This document shows, in pieces, positions 15,457-24,003 of a DNA stretch of 64,000 nucleotides. Source of the stretch: Lentzea albida. GTDB lineage: Bacteria > Actinomycetota > Actinomycetes > Mycobacteriales > Pseudonocardiaceae. The position numbers and the translations under genes were made by a program. The notes under the pieces are model-generated. The model was not told the origin of the DNA and made no database searches. It was given only the letters and a program-made list of their open reading frames with translations. Position 1 is the stretch's first letter. Every line of letters begins with the position of its first letter. The stretch covers positions 62,001 to 126,000 of the forward strand of contig NZ_FOFV01000001.1 of NCBI RefSeq assembly GCF_900111005.1. The letters run 5' to 3'.

Positions 15457-16629
15457 ATGGCCCACTACCGCCAGGTCGGGGAGATCCCCCGAAAGCGCCA
15501 CACCCAGTTCCGCAAACCGGACGGTGGGCTCTACGCGGAAGAGCTCATGGGGGTCGAGGGCTTCTCGGCCGATTCGGCCCTGCTCTACCACCGGTACCTG
15601 CCCACCGCGATCGTCAACGCGGAGACCGTGAAGGACGAGCGCGGGACCGCGTCGCCGAACCTGCCGCTGAAGCCGAGGGCGTTCAAGACGCAGGACCTGA
15701 CCTGGGCCTCCGACGAGGTCGACGCCGTCACCGGGCGCCGCAAGCTGTTCGCCAACCCGGACGTGACCATCGGTTTCGTGGTGGCCACGGTGCCATCGCC
15801 GTTGTACCGCAACGCTTTCGGTGACGAGCTGCTGTACGTGCAGACCGGTTCCGGCGTGATCGAGACGATCTACGGGGCACTGGAGGTGGCGGACGGCGAC
15901 TACGTCGTGATCCCGACCTCGTGCACGTACCGGGTCGTGCCGTCGTCGCCGATGTCGTTGCTGGTGCTGGAGGCGACCGGGCACGTCGGGCCGCCCAAGC
16001 GCTACCTGTCGAAGGCCGGCCAGTTCCTGGAGCACTCGCCGTACTGCGAGCGCGACATCCGCGGTCCGGTGGAGCCGTTGCTGGTCGAGGGGACCGACGT
16101 CGACGTGCTCGTGCGGCACCGGGCGGGGCTCACTCGTTTCACCTACGCGAACCACCCGTTCGACGTCGTCGGCTGGGACGGCCACCTGTACCCGTGGGCG
16201 TTCAACATCCGCGACTTCGAGCCGATCACGGGCCGCGTGCACCAGCCGCCGCCCGTGCACCAGACGTTCGAGGGCCCGAACTTCGTCGTGTGCTCGTTCG
16301 TGCCGCGCAAGGTCGACTACCACCCGCTGGCCGTGCCGGTGCCGTACAACCACGCGAACGTCGACTCGGACGAGCTGATGTTCTACGTCGGCGGCAACTA
16401 CGAGGCGCGCAAGGGCTCGGGCATCGGCATCGGTTCGCTGTCGCTGCACCCGTCCGGCTGCACGCACGGCCCGCAGCCGGGAGCGGTCGAGGCGTCGCTC
16501 GGCATCGACTACTTCGACGAGACCGCGGTCATGGTGGACACGTTCCGCCCCTTGGAGTTGGGCGAGGCCGCGGAGGCCTGTGAGGACCCGGCGTACGCGT
16601 GGACGTGGGCCCGTCGCGGTCCGGCCTGA
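15457..16629 (+). CDS. hmgA: Homogentisate 1,2-dioxygenase
   Basis: This 390-aa cupin-fold enzyme opens the homogentisate ring to maleylacetoacetate with O2 and Fe(II). The C-terminal metal site is visible as YNHANVDSDELMFYVGGNY and SLHPSGCTHGPQPG; the VHQTFEGPNFVVCSFVPRKVDYHP stretch precedes it. It is divergent from the fahA operon and is followed after 33 bases by the SWIM zinc-finger gene of the MoxR system. Start ATG 15457 gives MAHYRQVGEIPRKRHTQFR, the usual N-terminus of actinobacterial members. Confidence 0.95.
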   Translation: MAHYRQVGEIPRKRHTQFRKPDGGLYAEELMGVEGFSADSALLYHRYLPTAIVNAETVKDERGTASPNLPLKPRAFKTQDLTWASDEVDAVTGRRKLFANPDVTIGFVVATVPSPLYRNAFGDELLYVQTGSGVIETIYGALEVADGDYVVIPTSCTYRVVPSSPMSLLVLEATGHVGPPKRYLSKAGQFLEHSPYCERDIRGPVEPLLVEGTDVDVLVRHRAGLTRFTYANHPFDVVGWDGHLYPWAFNIRDFEPITGRVHQPPPVHQTFEGPNFVVCSFVPRKVDYHPLAVPVPYNHANVDSDELMFYVGGNYEARKGSGIGIGSLSLHPSGCTHGPQPGAVEASLGIDYFDETAVMVDTFRPLELGEAAEACEDPAYAWTWARRGPA

Positions 16630-16662
16630 TTTTCTGTCGGAGGTCCTCGCTACTTTGGTCTC

Positions 16663-17826
16663 GTGAGGACACGAGCCGTTCCGACGCGCTGGCAGGGCCT
16701 GGGCAAGGCCCTGCCGGTGCTGTGGGGCCTCTACACGGGCTCCGGCTCCATGCCGTACCGCGTGTGCGTCGACCTGGCCGCGGGCTCGGCCAAGTGCACG
16801 TGCCCGTCCCGCAAGTTCCCCTGCAAGCACGCCGTGAGCCTGCAGGAGCTCGACCTCCCGGACGCCTCGCCGCCCGAGTGGGTCGCGGAGTGGACCCAGC
16901 GCCGGGCGGCCCGTGAGCTCGACTCGTCACCGGAGGCCGTCGCCCGTCGCCTGCGCGCCCGCGAGAAGACGGCGGCCAACCGCGCCTCGGCGATGTCCGC
17001 TGGCCTCGACGGCCTGCGCGACTGGCTGCTCGACGTGGCCTCCGCCGGCATCGCCTCCCTGCCGGGCCGCCCGGCGTCCTGGTGGCAGGCCTTCACCGCG
17101 CGCATGATCGACGCCCAGGTCCCCGGCGTCGCCGCCGCGGTGGCCGAGATCCAGGAGATCGTGGCGAGGTCGGGCCCGCGCTGGACCGCCGACGTGGCCG
17201 ACCGCCTCGGCGGCCTGCACCTCCTGTGCTTCGTGCAACCGCGCTACCGCCTCGGCGTCACGATCCCGGAGGAGACGGTCCGCGCCACCCCGGGCATCTC
17301 CGACCGCTGGGTGGCCCTGCTGCGCCTGGAGACCGACGACGGCCGCGTCCGCACGGTCCGCCAGTGGTGCTGGGGCCGTCAGACCGGCCGCTGGGTCGTG
17401 GCCATCCGCCACTCCGCCGTCGGTGCCCCCGTCCCGCTCCTCCCGCACGGCCTGGAGTCCTCGGCCCTGGTCCACCCGTACCCCGCCTCGGACAGGGTCG
17501 CCCTGGGCGAGCTGGAGGGCTCGAAGGCCCCGGACCCGGTGCCCGCCCCGCCGTCGTGGCGGCTCGCCCTGGCGGCGCTGGAGCCGATGCTGGTGGCCGA
17601 TCCGTGGCAACGCCTCTTCCCCCTCGGCTGCGCCTCCGTGCGGTTGCACGGCGGTGCTTTGGTCGACGGCTCGGGCCATGGCCTGCCGGTCCGCGACGAC
17701 ACGGGGCTGGACATGGCGCTCGCGCTGACCGGCGGCGTGCCGTTCGACGCGTGGGGCCTGTGGGACGGCCATGCGCTGCGGCTCGGCGCGGTGTCGGTCG
17801 ACGGCACCCTGGAGGTGGTCGCGTGA
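16663..17826 (+). CDS. SWIM zinc-finger protein of MoxR-vWA system
   Basis: This 387-aa protein has a SWIM zinc finger at residues 45-56: Cys45-x-Cys47 (KCTCPSRKFPCKH), Cys54 and His56, preceded by the usual GSGSMPYRVCVDL strand. The remaining 300 residues are a conserved body of unknown fold (GLDGLRDWLLDVASAGIASLPG; PGVAAAVAEIQEIV; RTVRQWCWGRQTGRWVVAIRHS). SWIM domains bind nucleic acid or protein partners. Genes of this type regularly precede DUF5691, MoxR, DUF5682 and vWA genes. The N-terminus looks some 20-30 residues shorter than relatives I recall, but no upstream start exists in frame. GTG 16663 is used. Confidence 0.85.
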   Translation: MRTRAVPTRWQGLGKALPVLWGLYTGSGSMPYRVCVDLAAGSAKCTCPSRKFPCKHAVSLQELDLPDASPPEWVAEWTQRRAARELDSSPEAVARRLRAREKTAANRASAMSAGLDGLRDWLLDVASAGIASLPGRPASWWQAFTARMIDAQVPGVAAAVAEIQEIVARSGPRWTADVADRLGGLHLLCFVQPRYRLGVTIPEETVRATPGISDRWVALLRLETDDGRVRTVRQWCWGRQTGRWVVAIRHSAVGAPVPLLPHGLESSALVHPYPASDRVALGELEGSKAPDPVPAPPSWRLALAALEPMLVADPWQRLFPLGCASVRLHGGALVDGSGHGLPVRDDTGLDMALALTGGVPFDAWGLWDGHALRLGAVSVDGTLEVVA

Positions 17827-17879
17827 GTGCGCTGCTCGTCGTGCCACTTCGTCTCCACGGCTTCCAGGAGGCGGCGTGA
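17823..17879 (+). CDS. 18-codon micro-ORF bridging SWIM and DUF5691 genes
   Basis: A GTG-started ORF of 18 codons (MSALLVVPLRLHGFQEAA) overlaps the SWIM stop by 4 bases (GTGA at 17823) and its own TGA overlaps the DUF5691 start (GTGA at 17876). GGAGGTGG (17811-17818) provides a strong ribosome site 4-7 bases upstream. The exact fit at both ends suggests it is translated to couple expression of the two large genes, but it could be chance: DUF5691 has its own AGGAGG. Confidence 0.45.
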   Translation: MSALLVVPLRLHGFQEAA

Positions 17880-19306
17880 AGGCCGACTGGTCCCAGACCG
17901 TCCAGAACCTCCTCATCGGCACCACCAGAGGCGGTGGTGACCCCACAGCCCTGTTGTCGGACTGCGCGGCCCTGGGCGTGGCCGCGTTCGGCGCCACCCT
18001 CCCGCAGGAGGCGCAGGCCGACCCGCTCCCACCGGCCCCACCCGAGCCCGCCGAGTTCCCCCGACCGGCCGCCAAGGCCATCCTCGAGGCGATCATGAGC
18101 CTCGACGACGAGGTCCTGCTCACCGAGTGGTGCGCCCTGGCCAAGGCCGGCAACGTCGTCGCCGAGCACCGCATGCTGCCCGCCCTGCTCGCCCTCGGCA
18201 CCGCCCGGCCCGGACTCAGGGCGGCGGTCGTCGAGGTCCTCGGGACGCGGGGCCGCTGGCTCGCGAACACCCGCCCCGGCTGGTCCTGGGCCAGCGGCGC
18301 CACGCCGCTGGTGGACGAGGTGCCGCTCGAAGAGGTCCTCGACCTGCCCAGCGCCCAGCGCGTCCGCGCGTTGCGCCGCAAGCGCAAGGCGAACCCGGTC
18401 GAGGTCGGGGCGTTCATCGCGCGCGAGTTCCAGGAGTCGCGCCGGTCCGCCGATCGCCAGGTGCTGGTCAGCGCCCTCGAGACCGGCCTCAACCTGCAGG
18501 ACGAGCGGCTCCTGGAGTCGGCGCTCGACGACAAGGCGGCGGGTGTCCACGACGAGGCGCTGAGACTGCTCAGGCACCTCGGGCGCACGCGGCTCGCCGC
18601 CCGTGCGGCACACCGGTTGCGGCACGGGCTGCGGCTGACCGCGGACGGGCTCGACATCAGGCCGGACGAGCTGTGGACCGGGCCGGCCGAGGCCGCTGAG
18701 CAGCGCGACCTCATGCGCGACGGGTCCGAGAAGGGCATCGCCGGACGCATCCGGGCGGCGGCCGCGAGCGTGCCGCCGTCGTACTGGACCTCGACGCTCA
18801 AGGCCGACGACGAGAAGGCCGCCGGCATCCTCCGGCGGGGGCCGTGGGCCGCGGCGCTGCTGCGGGGTGTCGCCGACCAGCTCTCCGCGGCGAAGGACCC
18901 GCGCCCGTGGGCCGTCGCGGCCGCCGAGACGCTGACCGGCATGGAGCAGCTGGAGATGCTGGCGGCGCTGCCCGCCAAGGTCGCCGAGCTGGCGGTCGTG
19001 GCGGTGTCGAAGAACTGGCACTACGACCTCCTCGACCACGCGTGTGCCCAGCTGCCGGCGCCGTGGTCGCCCGAGACCACGCGCGCGCTGATGCACCGGT
19101 ACGCCGCGTTGCCCGACCCGCGCTGGCGGGCGGGACGTCCGCCGTCCGTGCTGCTGGCGAGGGGTGACGCGGACCTGCTCGGGGAGAGCTGGGAGGCTCT
19201 GACCCGCCGCTGGCCGGAGAACTCGCTGGAGCTGGAGGTCCTCCGCCTCCGCATCCGCCTGCGCGAATCGTTCGCACCACCGCAACCGCCCCAGGAGGCA
19301 CAGTGA
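17876..19306 (+). CDS. DUF5691 helical-repeat protein of MoxR-vWA system
   Basis: This 476-aa protein is predicted almost entirely alpha-helical, with Ala/Leu/Arg-rich HEAT-like repeats (for example LLESALDDKAAGVHDEALRLLRHLGRTRLAARAAHRL). The N-terminus KADWSQTVQNLLIGTTRGG is typical of DUF5691. It has no catalytic motif and probably acts as a scaffold or adaptor for the neighbouring AAA ATPase. GTG 17876 has AGGAGG about 4 bases upstream. Its stop overlaps the MoxR start (GTGA), indicating translational coupling and likely a fixed stoichiometry. Confidence 0.85.
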   Translation: MKADWSQTVQNLLIGTTRGGGDPTALLSDCAALGVAAFGATLPQEAQADPLPPAPPEPAEFPRPAAKAILEAIMSLDDEVLLTEWCALAKAGNVVAEHRMLPALLALGTARPGLRAAVVEVLGTRGRWLANTRPGWSWASGATPLVDEVPLEEVLDLPSAQRVRALRRKRKANPVEVGAFIAREFQESRRSADRQVLVSALETGLNLQDERLLESALDDKAAGVHDEALRLLRHLGRTRLAARAAHRLRHGLRLTADGLDIRPDELWTGPAEAAEQRDLMRDGSEKGIAGRIRAAAASVPPSYWTSTLKADDEKAAGILRRGPWAAALLRGVADQLSAAKDPRPWAVAAAETLTGMEQLEMLAALPAKVAELAVVAVSKNWHYDLLDHACAQLPAPWSPETTRALMHRYAALPDPRWRAGRPPSVLLARGDADLLGESWEALTRRWPENSLELEVLRLRIRLRESFAPPQPPQEAQ

Positions 19307-20388
19307 CCGCCGTGCTCAGGCCGACGGCCGAACAGCAGTACGCCGCCGAGCTTGAGGCCGTCGCGGCCCAGGACGACCGGCAGCGGCCGCCGAACTGGCG
19401 CCTGTCCCCGCAGGCCGTCGTCACCTACGTGCTGGGCGGCACGCTGCCCGACGGCACCGTGATCACGCCGAAGTACGTGGGCGCGCGGCGGCTCGTCGAG
19501 GTCGCGGTCGGCACCCTGGTGACGGACAGGGCGCTGTTGCTCGTCGGTGTGCCGGGCACGGCAAAGTCGTGGCTGTCGGAGCACCTCGCGGCGGCGATCA
19601 GCGGCGACTCGACGCTGGTGGTCCAGGGCACGGCCGGCACGAGCGAGGACCAGGTCCGCTACGGCTGGAACTACGCCCGCCTGATCGCCGAGGGCCCGAG
19701 CGAGAACGCGCTGGTGGCGAGCCCGGTCATGCGCGGCATGCAGCAGGGCGCGGTGGTGCGGGTCGAAGAGCTGACGCGCATGCCGTCCGAGGTGCAGGAC
19801 TCGTTCATCACGGTGCTGAGCGAGAAGTCGCTGCCGGTGCCGGAGCTCAACACGCAGGTCCAGGCCGTGCCGGGCTTCACCGTCATCGCCACGGCCAACG
19901 ACCGCGACCGCGGCGTCAACCAGATGTCGTCGGCGCTCGCGCGGCGCTTCAACACCGTCGTGCTGCCGCCGCCCGCGACCGAGGACGCCGAGGTCGAGAT
20001 CGTCATCACCCGCGCCCAGCAGCTCGGCAAGGCGTTGCAGTTGCCCGCCGAACCGCCCGCGCTCGACGAGGTCCGCCGGGTCGTGCGGATCTTCCGCGAA
20101 CTGCGCAACGGCTCCACCGTGGACGGTCGCACGCAGCTGAAGAAGCCGAGCGGCAGCCTGTCCACGGCGGAGGCGATCTCGGTCATCGCGAACGGCATGG
20201 CGCTCGCCGGCCACTTCGGCGACGGCACGCTCGGCGCCGACGAGCTTGCGAGCGGCCTGATCGGCTCGGTGGTCAAGGACAGGGTGTCCGACGCGACGGT
20301 GTGGCAGGAGTACCTGGAGACGGTGCTGAAGGAGCGCTCCGAGTGGCGTGACCTCTACCGCGCCTGCCTGGACGCCAGCGGTGACTGA
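19303..20388 (+). CDS. MoxR-type AAA+ ATPase
   Basis: This 361-aa AAA+ ATPase has Walker A GVPGTAKS (residues 82-89), a Walker B region GAVVRVEELTRMP, sensor 1 VIATANDRDRG and an arginine-finger stretch SSALARRFNTV. MoxR ATPases work with vWA-domain partners to remodel or load cofactors into client proteins. Here the vWA partner (11592-12734) lies on the opposite arm of the divergent unit. The gene is coupled on both sides: GTGA overlap with DUF5691 and an 8-base overlap with DUF5682. It is a cytoplasmic protein with no membrane segment. Confidence 0.93.
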   Translation: MTAVLRPTAEQQYAAELEAVAAQDDRQRPPNWRLSPQAVVTYVLGGTLPDGTVITPKYVGARRLVEVAVGTLVTDRALLLVGVPGTAKSWLSEHLAAAISGDSTLVVQGTAGTSEDQVRYGWNYARLIAEGPSENALVASPVMRGMQQGAVVRVEELTRMPSEVQDSFITVLSEKSLPVPELNTQVQAVPGFTVIATANDRDRGVNQMSSALARRFNTVVLPPPATEDAEVEIVITRAQQLGKALQLPAEPPALDEVRRVVRIFRELRNGSTVDGRTQLKKPSGSLSTAEAISVIANGMALAGHFGDGTLGADELASGLIGSVVKDRVSDATVWQEYLETVLKERSEWRDLYRACLDASGD

Positions 20389-22546
20389 GCCGGTCCTGCT
20401 GGGCATCCGGCACCACGGGCCGGGCTCGGCGCGGATGGTCAAGCGGGCGCTCGAACAAGTTCGACCGGCGTTGATCCTCATCGAGGGGCCGCCGGAGGCC
20501 GACGCGCTGCTCGACCACGTCCACGCCCTCACACCGCCGGTCGCGATCCTGCTGCACGACGAGACCGAACCGGAGAACGCCGCCTTCTGGCCGTTCGCCG
20601 AGTTCTCCCCGGAGTGGCAGGCGCTCAGGTACGCCGACGAGAACGGCGCCACGGCACGGTTCTTCGACCTGCCGGCGGCGGCGTCGATCGGGGACGACGG
20701 CCCGAGCGGCACCGTCGACCCCATCGGCCTGCTGGCCGAGGCCGCGGGCTTCGACGATCCGGAGCGCTGGTGGGAGGACGTCGTCGAGCACAGCGCGTCC
20801 GACCCGCTCGACCTCGCGGACGCGATCGCCGAGGCCATGGTCGCCGTGCGCAAGGAGTTCGAGCACGAAGTAGGCGAACGCACTCTGCGCAGGGAAGCGT
20901 TCATGCGCCAGACGATCCGCAAGGCGCGCAAGGAGACCGACGGCCCGATAGTCGTCGTCTGCGGCGCGTGGCACGTGCCGGCACTGCTGGCCAAACCGAC
21001 GGTCGCCAGCGACACGGCGTTGCTGAAGGGCCTGCGGCGCCGCAAGATCTCCGGCACGTGGGTGCCGTGGAGCCACGGCCAGCTCGCGGCCGAGTCGGGC
21101 TACGGCGCCGGTGTCGACTCGCCGGGCTGGTACGCGCACCTCTGGCAGCACCAGGCCGACGTCGTCCCGCGCTGGTTCGCGAAGGCCGCGGCCGTGCTGC
21201 GCGAGGAGGACCTGCCGGCCTCGACCGCGAGCGCGGTGGAGGCCGTCCGCCTCGCGGAAACCCTTGCGGCACTGCGAGAACGCCCGTCAGCGGGCTTGAG
21301 CGAGGTCAACGAGGCCGCGCTGGCCGTCCTCTGCGGCGGCGAGGAGATCCACCTCCGGCTCGTCCACCGCAAGCTCGTCGTGGGGGAGCGGCTCGGCGAG
21401 GTGGGCGAGGCCGTCCCGCGCTCCCCGCTGGCCGCGGACCTCCAGCGCCTGCAACGGAAGCTCCGCCTCCCCGCGGACGTCCAGCCGAAGCAGCTCAAGC
21501 TGGACCTCCGCAAGGACAACGACCGAGAACGCTCGAAACTGCTGCAACGACTGGAAGTCCTCGGCGTCCCGTGGGGGAGGCAGGACCGGTCCAACTCCAT
21601 CGGCACCTTCGCCGAGGTGTGGCAGCTGCGCTGGGACCCGGTCTTCGCGGTGTCCGTCGCCGTGGCCGCCCGTCACGGCACCACCGTCCACACGGCCGCC
21701 GAGACCGTCCTGGTCCAGGCCGCCGCGGACGCCCAGCGGGTCGCCGACGCCGCCGCGACCCTCACCAGGGCGGTCGGCTGCGAGCTGCCGAAGGCCGTGA
21801 CCGCGGCCCGCAACGCCCTCGACCGCTGCGCCGCGATGGCCACCGACGCCCTCGAACTGCTCGCCGCCCTGCCCGACCTGGCGAGGACGGTCCGCTACGG
21901 CTCGGTCCGCGGCACCGACCCGGAACTGCTGCGCGTCGCCCTGCACGGCCTGCTCACCCGCGGCGCGGTCGGCCTCCCGCTGGCCTGCCGCAACGTCGAC
22001 GACGACACCGCCGAACACGCGCTGCAGGTCGTCGACGGAGCCCACGAGGCCACCCGCCTGGCCGCCGACGACGACCACCAGAGGACGTGGTGGCGAGCCC
22101 TGCACGCCCTGGTCAAGGCGGAGGCGCACGGCCTTCCGACCGGCAGGGCGACCCGCCTGCTCTGGGAAGCGGGGGAGCTGACCAGCGACGACGTGGCCGC
22201 GCGCCTGCACAGGAGCGTCGCGACGGCGTTCGTGGCGGGCTTCCTGAGGGGCAGCGCGACGCTCCTGGCCGCCGACCCGCGCCTCTTCGGCCTGATCGAC
22301 GAGTGGCTGAGCGGCCTGCGCGGCGAGGCGTTCGACGACGCCCTGCCCCTGCTCCGCCGCGCCGTCACGGACTTCACCCCGGCCGAACGACGCCTGCTCG
22401 GCGAACGGGTCGTCGCGGGCGAGACCCCGCAGCCCGCCGCCGGCGACGAGTGGGACCTGGAGATCGCCGAACGCCTCGCCGCGCACGTCCGCGGCCTGCT
22501 GGCGGGAGTTTCGAGGCCGCCGGATGCGGTGATCCCAGAGGCGTGA
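20381..22546 (+). CDS. DUF5682 protein of MoxR-vWA system
   Basis: This large 721-aa protein starts MTEPVLLGIRHHGPGSARMVKRALEQVRPALILIEGPPEAD. The GIRHHGPGS motif followed by an acidic IEGPPE strand resembles the active-site entry of TraB/ChaN/EreA-like proteins (GxxH...E), so a metal-dependent hydrolase-like N-terminal domain (about 1-260, closing with VVVCGAWHVPALL) is inferred. The C-terminal 450 residues are helical. GTG 20381 overlaps the MoxR gene by 8 bases. It may recognise or process the client of the AAA/vWA machine; direct evidence is lacking. Confidence 0.85.
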   Translation: MTEPVLLGIRHHGPGSARMVKRALEQVRPALILIEGPPEADALLDHVHALTPPVAILLHDETEPENAAFWPFAEFSPEWQALRYADENGATARFFDLPAAASIGDDGPSGTVDPIGLLAEAAGFDDPERWWEDVVEHSASDPLDLADAIAEAMVAVRKEFEHEVGERTLRREAFMRQTIRKARKETDGPIVVVCGAWHVPALLAKPTVASDTALLKGLRRRKISGTWVPWSHGQLAAESGYGAGVDSPGWYAHLWQHQADVVPRWFAKAAAVLREEDLPASTASAVEAVRLAETLAALRERPSAGLSEVNEAALAVLCGGEEIHLRLVHRKLVVGERLGEVGEAVPRSPLAADLQRLQRKLRLPADVQPKQLKLDLRKDNDRERSKLLQRLEVLGVPWGRQDRSNSIGTFAEVWQLRWDPVFAVSVAVAARHGTTVHTAAETVLVQAAADAQRVADAAATLTRAVGCELPKAVTAARNALDRCAAMATDALELLAALPDLARTVRYGSVRGTDPELLRVALHGLLTRGAVGLPLACRNVDDDTAEHALQVVDGAHEATRLAADDDHQRTWWRALHALVKAEAHGLPTGRATRLLWEAGELTSDDVAARLHRSVATAFVAGFLRGSATLLAADPRLFGLIDEWLSGLRGEAFDDALPLLRRAVTDFTPAERRLLGERVVAGETPQPAAGDEWDLEIAERLAAHVRGLLAGVSRPPDAVIPEA

Positions 22547-22566
22547 GCGCACCAGGAGAAGACCGC

Positions 22567-22962
22567 GTGACCGTGCCGGACGAAGAGCGCCCCGTCGAGC
22601 CGGTGGAGGACCGTGACGTCCTGCCGGACGGGGAGCGACCCGTGTCGGTGGACGAGGAGTCCGCCAGCGCCGTGGACGAGCAGCCCGGCGCACCGGACGG
22701 GGAGGCTGCCGTCCTGCCGGACGGGACCGCCGGGTCCGGTGCGGGAGGTGTCGGAGCAAGCGGCTCCGCGGCACCGGCCGGCGTGTCACCGGCCGAGCGG
22801 TCCACCGAACCACCCGGCGACCTCACGCCGCCCGACGAGCACCGCCTCGACGAGTCCCAACAGCTCATCGACGAGGCGAAGAAGATCGCCCACGACCTCC
22901 GCGAAGAGGTCCCGGACACCGCACCCGAGCCTCCGCGCGAAGAGGGCTCACCGGCGAACTGA
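22567..22962 (+). CDS. Small acidic disordered protein ending MoxR operon
   Basis: This 131-aa protein is rich in Glu, Asp, Pro and Gly with repeated PDGE/PDEE units (VPDEERPVEPVEDRDVLPDGERPVS...), so most of it should be disordered. Only the C-terminal third looks structured: HRLDESQQLIDEAKKIAHDLREE, a short amphipathic helix. GTG 22567 has AGGAG 8 bases upstream; GTG 22543, overlapping the DUF5682 stop, is the alternative. Position at the operon end suggests a small adaptor for the system. No homologue is recognised. A strong hairpin follows. Confidence 0.65.
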   Translation: MTVPDEERPVEPVEDRDVLPDGERPVSVDEESASAVDEQPGAPDGEAAVLPDGTAGSGAGGVGASGSAAPAGVSPAERSTEPPGDLTPPDEHRLDESQQLIDEAKKIAHDLREEVPDTAPEPPREEGSPAN

Positions 22963-22964
22963 CG

Positions 22965-23004
22965 CGCACCGGCCCGCAGTCGACCGGCTGCGGGCCGCGG
23001 TGCG
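22965..23004 (+). terminator. GC-rich hairpin ending the MoxR arm
   Basis: GGCCCGCAG (22971-22979) pairs perfectly with CTGCGGGCC (22988-22996); outside a 2-base bulge CGCACC (22965-22970) pairs with GGTGCG (22999-23004). It begins 3 bases after the acidic protein stop. There is no T run, as is common for actinobacterial terminators. Confidence 0.65.
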
Positions 23005-23123
23005 TGCGAGGGGCCACCCGCGGGACGTGCGGCCCTCAGTCCCGTCCGCGCATCCGCAGGACGAGCGCGACCGCCTCCTCCGCGTTCCTGAGCTATCTCA
23101 GGACCTGCCGTGCCGCGTGACCG

Positions 23124-23473
23124 CTAGAGCGACCAGGGCGGCGTGATCGTCCGCCCGTCGGCCAGCGTGCCCCTGATCCCCACCGACGTGGCCACCAGCA
23201 CCCGCGCCGGCCCGCCGGTCAGCGACAGCTCGGTGTCCGGCGGCACGACGATCGCGTCGCCGGCGCCGGCCGTCTGCCCTGGATCGTCACCGACCCGGAC
23301 AGCACGTAGAACACCTCCTCCTTCGACGCGCGGTGCGGCGTGCCGTCGCCCCCTTCCGGCACGTCCACGGTCCACAGCGCGATCTCCGCGCTGCCACGCG
23401 ACGGCACGGCCAGGGAGCGGAACTCGAAACCGCCGAACTCGTGCAGCCGGGCGGAATCCCCCGTGATCAGCAA
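23124..23473 (-). pseudogene. Cupin-domain protein gene broken by a frameshift
   Basis: Read from TTG 23473 (GGAGGT 4 bases upstream) the product begins MLITGDSARLHEFGGFEFR and runs through VFYVLSGSVTIQG, a normal cupin. Near 23280 the frame is lost. The rest of the cupin (QTAGAGDAIVVPPDTELSLTGGPARVLVATSVG...PPWSL) continues in another minus-strand frame to the stop at 23124. A single missing base in the CAGGGCAGACGG stretch explains this. It is either a recent pseudogene or a sequencing error. It is divergent from a MarR gene with operator-like repeats between, so the pair was probably a regulator-target unit. Confidence 0.8.
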
Positions 23474-23489
23474 GACGACCTCCAAAGTA

Positions 23490-23540
23490 GTCAACTGGGT
23501 TGTCTAACCTTAGAATAAGGTCAACCAGGTTGTCTACCTT
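23490..23540. promoter_or_regulatory. Direct-repeat operators between cupin and marR
   Basis: GTCAACTGGGTTGTCTAACC (from 23490) and GTCAACCAGGTTGTCTACC (from 23520) are near-identical copies whose starts lie 30 bp apart, about three helical turns. Each contains an imperfect GTCAAC/GTTG dyad, and CCTTA-GAA-TAAGG (23508-23520) is a perfect small palindrome between them. The site covers the starts of both divergent genes and is the probable binding site of the adjacent MarR protein. Confidence 0.75.
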
Positions 23541-23549
23541 GGAGACGTG

Positions 23550-23999
23550 ATGGAACCGGTGCCGATGCTGCTGGCGATGACGTACCGCGCCATGGGCGAC
23601 CAGTTCCACGACCGCCTCCGGCAGATCGGGCTGGAGCCGCTGCGGCCCGCCCACGGCTACGTCTTCCGGTTCCTCAAGGAGAAGCGCGCCACCACCGTCG
23701 ACATCGGACAGCACCTCGGCGTCACGAAGCAGGCGGCGGCGAAGATCGTCAGCGAGCTGGACGAGTGGGGGTACGTGCTCAGGGAGCCGCATCCCACGGA
23801 CAAGCGCGCGCAGTACGTCACGCTGACCACGAAGGGGCGCGACTACCTGAAGTTCGCCGACAACCTGTGGGCCGACCTCGAAGCCGAGATGGCCGAGGCG
23901 ATCGGCGACGACACCCTCGCGACCATCAGGCGGGGCCTCGCTGCCTACCTGCGGCACGTCCACGGCGAGGACCAGCCAGGGCTGCGGCCGGTCTGGTGA
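23550..23999 (+). CDS. MarR-family transcriptional regulator
   Basis: This 149-aa winged-helix regulator has its HTH at about 45-85 (KRATTVDIGQHLGVTKQAAAKIVSELDEWGYVLRE) and a wing PHPTDKRAQYVTLTTKG. ATG 23550 was chosen because GGAG lies 5 bases upstream; GTG 23547 is too close to it. It is divergent from the frameshifted cupin gene, and both starts are covered by the repeat operators at 23490-23540. Autoregulation is likely. The ligand is unknown. Confidence 0.92.
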   Translation: MEPVPMLLAMTYRAMGDQFHDRLRQIGLEPLRPAHGYVFRFLKEKRATTVDIGQHLGVTKQAAAKIVSELDEWGYVLREPHPTDKRAQYVTLTTKGRDYLKFADNLWADLEAEMAEAIGDDTLATIRRGLAAYLRHVHGEDQPGLRPVW

Positions 24000-24003
24000 C
24001 CGG

